Origin: an uncultured Eubacterium sp.
Lineage (GTDB): Bacteria; Bacillota; Clostridia; Lachnospirales; Lachnospiraceae
NCBI GenBank assembly: GCA_902475415.1
Contig: CABRZK010000186.1
Coordinates: forward strand, 1 to 5,079
Length of the DNA: 5,079 bases
Direction: 5' to 3'
Shown: positions 1 through 5,079 of the stretch, piece after piece
How positions within the stretch are numbered: the stretch's first letter is position 1
Layout: each line of letters begins with the position of its first letter
Program-made: the position numbers and the translations under genes
Notes under the pieces: model-generated
What the model was told of the DNA's origin: nothing
Database searches by the model: none
Seen by the model: the letters and a program-made list of their open reading frames with translations, nothing else

Positions 1-20
1 CCCGATTTTCTCGGGCGCCC

Positions 21-49
21 TTGACATGCAATAGAATCCATGCTACTAA
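21..49 (+). promoter_or_regulatory. Plus-strand promoter-like sequence without a gene
   Basis: A perfect TTGACA (21-26), a 17-nt spacer and TACTAA (44-49) preceded by TGC, an extended -10. The -10 hexamer has only three consensus matches. No plus-strand coding sequence follows, only the hairpin at 60-88. Confidence 0.3.
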
Positions 50-59
50 ATAAACAACA

Positions 60-88
60 GGCTGAACAGCAAAGTATGCCATTCAGCC
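60..88 (-). terminator. Probable terminator downstream of the repeat-protein gene
   Basis: GGCTGAA (60-66) and TTCAGCC (82-88) form a perfect 7-bp stem, with a further inner GCA/TGC pairing (69-71 with 77-79). Read on the minus strand it is followed by TGTTGTTTATTT, a T-rich but interrupted tail. It lies about 140 nt after the stop at 228. Read on the plus strand the tail is weaker but also AT-rich, so it might act in both directions. Confidence 0.45.
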
Positions 89-113
89 CATTACATTATA
101 TTTTTGTATTCTA

Positions 114-149
114 TAAACCTATGATTTTATCATCAATCTGAGAGGTTTA
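114..149. repeat. Nested AT-rich inverted repeat
   Basis: TAAACCT (114-120) pairs with AGGTTTA (143-149), and within the loop ATGAT (121-125) pairs with ATCAT (129-133). It lies in the 3' region of the repeat-protein transcript. No T-run follows on the minus strand, so I do not call it a terminator. Confidence 0.35.
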
Positions 150-227
150 CACAGAATAATTTACACTACCCGTTTGAGAAAAGATTCTCCAATTTCGTCT
201 TCAAATATTAAATTTTCAGCCAGGAAA

Positions 228-839
228 TTAGAAATCTACGCGTCCTGTGTACTGGTCATTGATTACGTAGTATGCTGCATCTTCTTCCGGTTTCAGGTAC
301 ATTGTGATTGTTTTTACTGCAACGCCACCTTCTACGGAATTGAACTGTGCGATTGCACGCTCTGTTAATTCAGCCTCATCAAATTCTTTTCCGAGATACT
401 GTAATACAATCTTCTTGGTTGGTTTTCTTGTTACTTTTCTCTTTGTCTCTGTCTTTACAGCATCAGCTTTCTCTTTTACAGTTTTCTTTGCTGCTGCAGC
501 TTTTTTGGTAGTAGTTGTTTTTGCTTTTGCTGCTGTCTTTTTCGCAGTTGTCTTTGCTGCTTCTGCAGTTTTTTCTACTGTTTCTTTTGCTGTCTCTGCT
601 GCTTTTGTAGCAGTCTCCTTTGCTGCTTCTTTTACTTCTGCAGCTGCTTCAGTAGCTTTCTCTGCTACTTTTTCTACAGTCTCTTTCGCTGTTTCTTCTG
701 CTTTTGCTGCTGTCTCTTTTACAGCTTCTTTTACCTCTACAGCTTTCTCTTCTACGACTGCTTTTGCTGTCTCTACTTTCTGAGCTGCTGTGTTTGTTGT
801 CTTTGCTGTATGTACATTTGATGTCTTTCTTCTTGCCAT
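228..839 (-). CDS. Lys/Ala/Glu-rich 11-residue-repeat protein with C-terminal DUF6465-like domain
   Basis: The function is unknown. The 203-aa protein has three parts: a short Ser/Thr/Lys N-terminus (1-28), a long helix-prone region rich in Ala, Lys, Glu and Thr (29-138), and a compact C-terminal domain (about 141-203) beginning KKIVLQYLGKEFDEAEL and ending YYVINDQYTGRVDF, which I recognise from memory as DUF6465-type. The middle divides into ten consecutive 11-residue units (for example AKETVEKVAEK, AKETATKAAET, AKETVEKTAEA). Units up to residue 94 mix Glu and Lys; units after it are strongly Lys-rich, like histone H1 tails. There is no signal peptide or membrane segment, so it is probably cytoplasmic. 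The start is set by GAGGGAGG located 9 nt upstream. A promoter precedes it, so it can be expressed independently of aroA. Candidate roles (DNA or RNA binding, membrane-surface binding, stress protection) are inference from composition only. Confidence 0.9.
   Translation of the reverse strand: MARRKTSNVHTAKTTNTAAQKVETAKAVVEEKAVEVKEAVKETAAKAEETAKETVEKVAEKATEAAAEVKEAAKETATKAAETAKETVEKTAEAAKTTAKKTAAKAKTTTTKKAAAAKKTVKEKADAVKTETKRKVTRKPTKKIVLQYLGKEFDEAELTERAIAQFNSVEGGVAVKTITMYLKPEEDAAYYVINDQYTGRVDF
426..755 (-). repeat. Ten tandem 11-residue (33-nt) coding repeats
   Basis: Residues 29-138 of the 203-aa protein fall into ten units of 11 residues with a rough pattern A-K-x-T-x-x-x-A-x-x-x. A higher-order 33-residue repeat is also visible: residues 35-60 and 68-93 agree at 22 of 26 positions. 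The period is seen in the protein; at DNA level the copies have diverged. Such hendecads are typical of long amphipathic or right-handed coiled-coil helices. Confidence 0.8.
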
Positions 840-848
840 AATAATTGT

Positions 849-856
849 CCTCCCTC
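849..856 (-). promoter_or_regulatory. Strong ribosome binding site of the repeat-protein gene
   Basis: GAGGGAGG lies 9 nt before the ATG at 839 and includes GGAGG. It confirms this start and suggests efficient translation. Confidence 0.75.
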
Positions 857-896
857 TGACATTTTCAGCACAAACTCTGATTGTCTGCGCTAATTA

Positions 897-924
897 ATAA
901 TACCGGATTTTGGATTACTGTCGA
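897..924 (-). promoter_or_regulatory. Candidate sigma-A promoter of the repeat-protein gene
   Basis: TCGACA (924-919, five of six matches to TTGACA), a 16-nt spacer and TATTAT (902-897, five of six matches to TATAAT). Transcription would start near 890, giving a leader of about 50 nt. The -35 box overlaps the edge of the inverted repeat at 922-954. Confidence 0.6.
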
Positions 925-954
925 TATTATTAAGAACTATTTCTTTTTATATCG
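922..954. repeat. Imperfect inverted repeat overlapping the promoter of the repeat-protein gene
   Basis: CGATAT (922-927) pairs with ATATCG (949-954), and inside it AAGAA (932-936) pairs with TTCTT (941-945) around a CTAT loop: 11 pairs with an internal loop. On the minus strand no T-run follows, so it is a poor terminator for aroA. It touches the -35 box and could be an operator, but this is inference. Confidence 0.4.
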
Positions 955-985
955 TTTTGAATTGTACACCCTTTCCCATTTTCTG

Positions 986-2287
986 TCAATGTTTTAACAA
1001 ACCATCCAATACTTCAAAATAGTTTTCAAATGTTTTTCTGCAACAACCTGGGTTTAAAATCTCAAGCCCCTCACAACCGAGCCCCATGATGGCAAATGCC
1101 ATGGCTACCCGGTGATCATCAAAGGTTTCAATCTGGCATGGTTGTGGATTTCCCGGATGAATACATACCCAGGTCTCCCCTTCTTCACAGGCAATTCCTG
1201 CCCGGGTCAGATCTTCCACAATCGCATGAAGACGATCGCATTCCTGTCCCCGGATATGTCCGATATGGGTGATTTTCACCGGTGATGCCGCGTATGGCGC
1301 GATTGCTGCCAGTGTTAAAGCCTGATCGGAGAAGTCATTCATATTTACTTCCAGTCCGCGCAGGGCTTCTTCTGGTCCCTGAAGACGGATTCCGTCCGGT
1401 TCTTCCGTCACCTTACATCCCATCTGTTCCAGTAAATGAAGGAATTTCATATCTCCCTGCATGCAGTTCCAGTGTACATGATGTACTTTCGCAGTGCCTC
1501 CACTCATGGCTGCCGCTGCATAGAAATAGCAGGCTGCCGACACATCCGGTTCGATCTGATATACGGATTGGTGATATCCATCAGATGCCGGCACTATATA
1601 GTCACAGCCATCAAATTCTGCCTGCACACCAAATTCCTGCATCATCTTCCGGGTAATCCGTATGTAGGAACCGTCTTTTTTATCACTTGTAATATGAATT
1701 CTCAGGCCGTGAGGAAACATCGGTGCAATCAGCAGAAATGCACTCAGGAATTGTGTACTGGAACTGATATCAAGGTTCAGTACAGCTTCTTTTTCCATAG
1801 TCCGGATCCGCGCACCTGCCCCGGTAATCCGAACCGGTAAATGCCAGGTCTCACCCAGCCATTCTATGGAAGCTCCGAGAGAAATCAATGCCTCAAAAAG
1901 TGGCTGCATGGGGCGTTTCTGCATCTGCTCCGACGCCTGAATTGTAAACGTTCCTTCTGACACGCCAAGCATTGCTGTCAGAAATCTGGCCGCCGTCCCT
2001 GCACTTCCCACATGAATTTCACCGGTATGAGCCGGAAGCATACCGCCACACCCTTTCACCCGCACTACAGCCTGTGGTTCATCTATCCGTACTTCATAAC
2101 CCAGAGACTGTAAGGATGCAAGAAAATGTCTGGAATCGTCGCTGAACAGCACTCCCTTCAGCTGCACTGGTCCATTGCAGAGAGCTGCCAGCAGCAATGC
2201 ACGATTTGTAATACTTTTTGATCCTGGTACATCGGTCTCCCAGTTGACCGGTTCTGTTATATGTTTTACCTGATAGATTTCATTCAT
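986..2287 (-). CDS. aroA: 3-phosphoshikimate 1-carboxyvinyltransferase (EPSP synthase)
   Basis: AroA joins phosphoenolpyruvate to shikimate-3-phosphate, the sixth step of the shikimate pathway to chorismate, in the cytoplasm. Counting from the upstream ATG at 2296 (436 aa), the sequence shows PGSKSITNRALLLAAL (24-39, with Lys27, Ser28, Arg32), GSAGTAARFLTA (97-108), QKRPM (126-130), SSSTQFLSAFLL (178-189), SDQALTLA (323-330, Asp324 matching catalytic Asp313 of E. coli), QECDRL (351-356, Glu352 matching Glu341), DDHRVAMAF (393-401) and RKTFENYF (420-427, with the active-site Lys421). Nothing is truncated. I prefer the ATG at 2287 (433 aa, MNEIYQV...) because AGAAAGGA pairs with the 16S rRNA tail at better spacing from it; 2296 remains possible. 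The P101 position of the E. coli enzyme is Phe here. The gene lies 75 nt after the PBP stop with a hairpin between them, and no clear terminator follows it. Confidence 0.97.
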   Translation of the reverse strand: MNEIYQVKHITEPVNWETDVPGSKSITNRALLLAALCNGPVQLKGVLFSDDSRHFLASLQSLGYEVRIDEPQAVVRVKGCGGMLPAHTGEIHVGSAGTAARFLTAMLGVSEGTFTIQASEQMQKRPMQPLFEALISLGASIEWLGETWHLPVRITGAGARIRTMEKEAVLNLDISSSTQFLSAFLLIAPMFPHGLRIHITSDKKDGSYIRITRKMMQEFGVQAEFDGCDYIVPASDGYHQSVYQIEPDVSAACYFYAAAAMSGGTAKVHHVHWNCMQGDMKFLHLLEQMGCKVTEEPDGIRLQGPEEALRGLEVNMNDFSDQALTLAAIAPYAASPVKITHIGHIRGQECDRLHAIVEDLTRAGIACEEGETWVCIHPGNPQPCQIETFDDHRVAMAFAIMGLGCEGLEILNPGCCRKTFENYFEVLDGLLKH

Positions 2288-2295
2288 AATATGCA

Positions 2296-2303
2296 TCCTT
2301 TCT
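2296..2303 (-). promoter_or_regulatory. Ribosome binding site deciding the aroA start
   Basis: AGAAAGGA matches eight consecutive bases of the complement of the 16S rRNA 3' end. Its last base is the A of the upstream ATG (2296), so it can only serve the second ATG (2287), 8 nt away. The alternative GGGAG at 2302-2306 would serve 2296 with a short 5-nt spacer. Confidence 0.55.
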
Positions 2304-2315
2304 CCCTGTTGATTA

Positions 2316-2353
2316 GCAAAAACGCTCCGCTGTAATTGCAGAGCGTTTCTTGC
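2316..2353 (-). terminator. Terminator-like hairpin between PBP and aroA
   Basis: On the minus strand GCAAGAAACGCTC (2353-2341) pairs with GAGCGTTTTTGC (2327-2316): 12 base pairs, one bulged G, 13-nt loop. The 3' arm holds five T, so the U-run can either serve termination or extend the stem. It begins 10 nt after the PBP stop and ends about 12 nt before the aroA RBS. It could be an intrinsic terminator, a leaky terminator or an mRNA 3'-end stabiliser. Confidence 0.65.
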
Positions 2354-2362
2354 GTATCTTAT

Positions 2363-4813
2363 TTATTGTTCTGTTCCACTGTCACCCATTGTACTTCCAC
2401 CGGTACTGTCTCCTCCGGTACTATCTGTACTTCCTGTATCACCGGTATTAGAACTGTCAGAACCGGTTCCTGCACCGTTGCCACCCGAAGACGGGTTCGA
2501 TGAAATGCTTCCGCCGGAAATGTCATCGGTACTGCCCGGTACACTACCATCGATGGAATCCGGTGTCTGTGTCGTATTGTCTGTTGTTGTCTGATCCGCC
2601 GGGCTCTGCTGATCTGTCGTATTGTCTGTTGTCTGATCTTCTGTATTATCAGTGGTCGTTGTATCTGTTTCATCAGATACCAGATCTTTATGCTTGGAAG
2701 AAGAGATTCCTTTCAGGTCAAAATCCTTTGCATCCAGACCATCGATCATATACAGCATTGCTTCTTTCCAGATATAAGCCGGATAGGTACCTCCGCTCAG
2801 CCCTTTCACCGGTATTGGATCATCATAACCAACCCATACCGCAATGGTGTAATAAGGCGTATAGCCACAGAAATATGCAGCTTTGTTATTATTTGTTGTA
2901 CCTGTTTTTCCTGCAGCTTCCACATCGGATGCACTGCTCCATTTCAGGCTTTTGGCTGTACCAGATTTCAAAACACCAGTTAAAATATCTGTCATCTGAT
3001 CAGCAGCTGATTTTTCATATACCTGTTTACTTTCCGGTTCCTCGTAAATCTCATTGCCCTCGGCATCCAGAATAGAAGAAATACAGTCTGTCTGTTTGAA
3101 CTCTCCATGATTTTCCAATGTATAATAAGCATTGGCCATCTCCACATTGGTTACACCTTTCGTCACTCCACCAAGTCCGGAACTTAAGTTATAATCATCC
3201 GGAACAATTCTGGAGAAATTCATATTTTCAATATAAGAAAGTCCTACTTTTGGCGTGATCTCATTATACAGGGAATACGCACATCCGTTTTTACTCTTTT
3301 CCACTGCACGACGTAAGGAAAATTTCTCTCCTGTCATTTTCTTGATTTCAGCGGCAGTACTTGTCTTTGCTTTATCCACATTGATTTCCTGTAATGTGGA
3401 ATTGGCATCATAACCATCTTCCAGCGCAGGTGTGTAGATAATTAACGGTTTGATGGAACTTCCAGGCTGCGCATAACTCTGATAGCCACGGTTCAGGGAA
3501 TAGGTCTGTGCAATTGCATCCTGGGATCGTCCACCGATCATAGCCACTACTTTTCCGGTCTCGTTATCGATAACTGTCAATGCTCCCTGAAATCCGTATA
3601 CATCTGAATTTTCTTTCAGATCCGTATTGAATTCCAGTTCTTTATCCAGGATCTTCTGCAGATTCTTCTGCGCTTTCAGATCCATGGTTGTTGTGATCTT
3701 GTAGCCTCCGGTATACAATTTGTGTTTTGCCTGTTTGTAGGCCTCATCATAGTTATTGTAGTATTCTGTATAATCCTTATCCTCGTCAAAATGGTACTGG
3801 AATTCAAATCCGTCCAGTTTCATCAGATAACGCACGGTACAGTCGATGGCATAAGTAACTTCATAATTGTAAAATGTATTGTCCTCGTCACTGACTGCTG
3901 CTACCGTAATTGTCTCTGCCAGTGCTGCTTCTCCGGCATCTTTGGAGATATAACCACACTCATACATATCTTCCAGAATCTTATTGCGTCGTGAAATCGC
4001 ATTTTCACTGTTCTTCAGCGGATTATAATATTCCGGACGGTTCGGAATGGAACAAATGTAAGCTGTCTGTGAAAGAGACAAATCTCCCACGTCCACACCA
4101 AAATATTTTTTCGATGCATCTTCCACACCATAGATACCATTTGCAAAACAACAGCTGTTGCAGTAAAACTCCATAATCTGCTCTTTGGTATACTTTTTCG
4201 TCAGCTGACGTGAAATGAAAATTTCCTTGATCTTACGGGAAAGGGTCTTTTCATTGGACAGGAACGTGCCACGGGCAAGCTGCTGGGTAATCGTACTTGC
4301 TCCCTCAGCCACCTGACCGCTTGATTTCACATAATTCACGCAGACACGCACAATTCCTTTGTAATCCACACCACCATTGTGCCAGAAACTACGATCCTCT
4401 ACTGCCACAAATGCATTGACCACATCTGCCGGAATGTCTTTGTATTCCAGATACGTCGCATCATCTTCTTCTGCCAATGCCGCCAGCTGCGTGCCATCGG
4501 AACTGTATATGTACGACGTCTGCGCCAGACGGAACGTCTCCGGTGTACTGTTTTCAACCAGCTGCTTTGCTTCCCGCATACATTCAAACAGATTCTGTCC
4601 TGTTGCCTTCTTCAACATCATATTGCCACCTGCAAATAACGCCAGAAAAGCAATCGCCAGAACAATGACCACATTACGCAGTCTGCGGAAAAAATCTTTT
4701 CTGCGGGCCACTTTCAGCCGCTTGTGATATTTTTCCGGTGAAACCGGATCTTTTTTCTGCTGTAACTTCACACGTTTGACATGTGACCGCACTTTTTTCT
4801 TCTTTGTTGCCAT
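2363..4813 (-). CDS. Class A penicillin-binding protein (bifunctional transglycosylase/transpeptidase, PBP1A-like)
   Basis: This membrane-anchored enzyme polymerises lipid II into glycan strands and cross-links the stem peptides outside the cell membrane. I chose the start at 4813 (816 aa) because GAAAGGAG lies 7 nt upstream; an in-frame ATG at 4918 would add 35 residues that look unlike a PBP and has no RBS. Visible in order: a Lys/Arg-rich cytoplasmic segment (1-46); one membrane helix (about 47-63); the GT51 domain with EDRSFW (catalytic Glu139), GASTITQQLA (171-180), RKIKE (second catalytic Glu197) and the SIPNRP region (255-260); a linker of about 60 residues; and the transpeptidase domain with SSIK (nucleophile Ser452, Lys455), SKN (507-509) and KTGT (636-639). 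Residues about 712-816 are Thr/Asp/Ser/Gly/Asn-rich low complexity. The GT51 motif 1 His is replaced by Asn146. The family assignment is very secure; whether to call it pbpA, ponA or mrcA is not decidable here. Confidence 0.97.
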   Translation of the reverse strand: MATKKKKVRSHVKRVKLQQKKDPVSPEKYHKRLKVARRKDFFRRLRNVVIVLAIAFLALFAGGNMMLKKATGQNLFECMREAKQLVENSTPETFRLAQTSYIYSSDGTQLAALAEEDDATYLEYKDIPADVVNAFVAVEDRSFWHNGGVDYKGIVRVCVNYVKSSGQVAEGASTITQQLARGTFLSNEKTLSRKIKEIFISRQLTKKYTKEQIMEFYCNSCCFANGIYGVEDASKKYFGVDVGDLSLSQTAYICSIPNRPEYYNPLKNSENAISRRNKILEDMYECGYISKDAGEAALAETITVAAVSDEDNTFYNYEVTYAIDCTVRYLMKLDGFEFQYHFDEDKDYTEYYNNYDEAYKQAKHKLYTGGYKITTTMDLKAQKNLQKILDKELEFNTDLKENSDVYGFQGALTVIDNETGKVVAMIGGRSQDAIAQTYSLNRGYQSYAQPGSSIKPLIIYTPALEDGYDANSTLQEINVDKAKTSTAAEIKKMTGEKFSLRRAVEKSKNGCAYSLYNEITPKVGLSYIENMNFSRIVPDDYNLSSGLGGVTKGVTNVEMANAYYTLENHGEFKQTDCISSILDAEGNEIYEEPESKQVYEKSAADQMTDILTGVLKSGTAKSLKWSSASDVEAAGKTGTTNNNKAAYFCGYTPYYTIAVWVGYDDPIPVKGLSGGTYPAYIWKEAMLYMIDGLDAKDFDLKGISSSKHKDLVSDETDTTTTDNTEDQTTDNTTDQQSPADQTTTDNTTQTPDSIDGSVPGSTDDISGGSISSNPSSGGNGAGTGSDSSNTGDTGSTDSTGGDSTGGSTMGDSGTEQ
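2366..2680 (-). repeat. Low-complexity Thr/Asp/Ser/Gly tail of the PBP
   Basis: This codes for PBP residues about 712-816: first a Thr/Asp/Asn/Gln part (DNTEDQTTDNTTDQQ-like), then a Ser/Gly part (GSTDSTGGDSTGGST-like). An 18-base direct repeat sits in the first part, at 2570-2587 and 2615-2632 (45 nt, 15 codons apart). The tail follows the transpeptidase domain and is expected outside the membrane, possibly spanning or contacting the wall. It has no recognisable domain. Confidence 0.8.
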
Positions 4814-4820
4814 ACGTTTA

Positions 4821-4828
4821 CTCCTTTC
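4821..4828 (-). promoter_or_regulatory. Ribosome binding site deciding the PBP start
   Basis: GAAAGGAG lies 7 nt before the ATG at 4813. No comparable site precedes the in-frame ATG at 4918, so the shorter 816-aa protein is the supported one. Confidence 0.8.
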
Positions 4829-4835
4829 GGGGATT

Positions 4836-4864
4836 TCTGTATCACGTAAACTACTGATTGTCAA
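4836..4864 (-). promoter_or_regulatory. Candidate proximal promoter of the PBP gene
   Basis: A perfect -35 TTGACA (4864-4859) is followed by a 17-nt spacer and TACAGA (4841-4836), a weak -10 with only three consensus matches but preceded by TG (extended -10, TGATACAGA). Transcription would start near 4829, leaving a short leader of about 16 nt that contains the RBS. Confidence 0.5.
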
Positions 4865-4935
4865 AAACCAACAGGAAGTTTTGTTCTCTGCCCTGTTTCT
4901 CTCTGTATTCAGATACATTTGATGTTATTTTGACT

Positions 4936-4944
4936 ATTGTAACA
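4936..4944 (-). promoter_or_regulatory. Candidate distal extended -10 promoter of the PBP gene
   Basis: TGTTACAAT is an extended -10 (TGn plus TACAAT, five of six consensus matches). No convincing -35 lies 16-18 nt upstream. If used, the leader would be about 115 nt and would contain the spurious ATG at 4918. Confidence 0.35.
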
Positions 4945-5046
4945 TACCCTGATCATAATAGTTCTTAATTTATTGTGAAATATATCTTATTCCTTCTTTT
5001 CTGTATCATTTTTCCGAATGATTTTTCTACAATCTAAAGTCAAAAT

Positions 5047-5071
5047 ATCATGAACAAAAGCGGTTCATGAT
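5047..5071. repeat. 25-bp perfect inverted repeat (9-bp arms)
   Basis: ATCATGAAC (5047-5055) and GTTCATGAT (5063-5071) are perfect inverted arms around AAAAGCG. On the minus strand the repeat is followed by ATTTTGAC. It could be a weak terminator of an unseen upstream gene or a binding site for a dimeric regulator; the stem is low in GC and the T-run is short. Confidence 0.5.
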
Positions 5072-5079
5072 CAACATTC

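Noticed and set aside
426..755. The regular coding repeats as a CRISPR array or DNA satellite
   Set aside because: Copies are diverged at DNA level, are contiguous without spacers, and are explained by an 11-residue protein repeat in frame.
304..783. Long plus-strand open frame of 159 codons opposite the repeat protein
   Set aside because: It is the antisense of Ala/Lys/Glu/Thr codon repeats, which gives Phe/Val/Ala/Ser strings without stops. It has no RBS, and the minus-strand gene has clear start signals and a recognisable domain.
1282..1840. Plus-strand open frames opposite aroA
   Set aside because: They lie wholly within a well-supported aroA, show no family resemblance and have no clear RBS.
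2359..2673. Minus-strand open frame of 104 codons overlapping the PBP tail
   Set aside because: It is a shifted frame of the repetitive Thr/Asp/Ser tail and gives an Arg/Gln/Ile-rich string with no motif. The PBP frame continues to a proper stop.
4814..4918. N-terminal extension of the PBP from the ATG at 4918
   Set aside because: No RBS precedes it, the added 35 residues look like translated leader, and the candidate proximal promoter lies inside it. The ATG at 4813 has an ideal RBS.
5005..5026. Small inverted repeat ATCATT/AATGAT followed by five T on the plus strand
   Set aside because: The stem has only six AT-rich pairs, and no plus-strand gene is seen that would need a terminator there.

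Overview
The window reads as ordinary chromosomal DNA from a Gram-positive anaerobe of the Clostridia, most likely a Lachnospiraceae-type gut bacterium. The basis is the moderate-to-low GC content, strong AGGAGG-type ribosome binding sites, a class A penicillin-binding protein with a basic cytoplasmic N-terminus and a Thr/Asp/Ser/Gly-rich tail, and a small Lys/Ala-rich protein with a C-terminal domain that I associate with DUF6465, a family I know mainly from Lachnospiraceae. The genus cannot be fixed from the sequence alone.

All three supported genes lie on the minus strand, so transcription runs from right to left. From the right edge: (i) 4919-5079 is non-coding, with a 25-bp inverted repeat and one of two candidate promoters for the next gene; (ii) 4813-2363 encodes an 816-aa bifunctional class A PBP (GT51 glycosyltransferase plus transpeptidase), with all catalytic residues visible and a roughly 105-residue low-complexity tail; (iii) a terminator-like hairpin fills most of the 75-nt gap; (iv) 2287-986 encodes AroA (EPSP synthase, shikimate pathway), complete with its active-site residues; (v) 985-840 carries a good sigma-A-type promoter and a strong RBS; (vi) 839-228 encodes a 203-aa protein made of ten 11-residue repeats followed by a conserved C-terminal domain; (vii) 227-1 is non-coding, with a terminator-like hairpin, a nested AT-rich inverted repeat and a plus-oriented promoter-like sequence near the edge.

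The PBP builds peptidoglycan outside the membrane, AroA makes a precursor of aromatic amino acids in the cytoplasm, and the repeat protein is probably a cytoplasmic structural, nucleic-acid- or membrane-associated protein. There is no evident functional link between them beyond shared orientation. PBP and aroA may be co-transcribed only by passing the hairpin between them, because the hairpin leaves no room for a separate aroA promoter downstream of it.

I saw no CRISPR array, insertion sequence, tRNA, rRNA, toxin-antitoxin or phage gene. No undescribed multi-gene system is apparent. The best leads are the LEA-like 11-residue repeat protein, the hairpin in front of aroA, and a few unexplained inverted repeats and variant motif residues.
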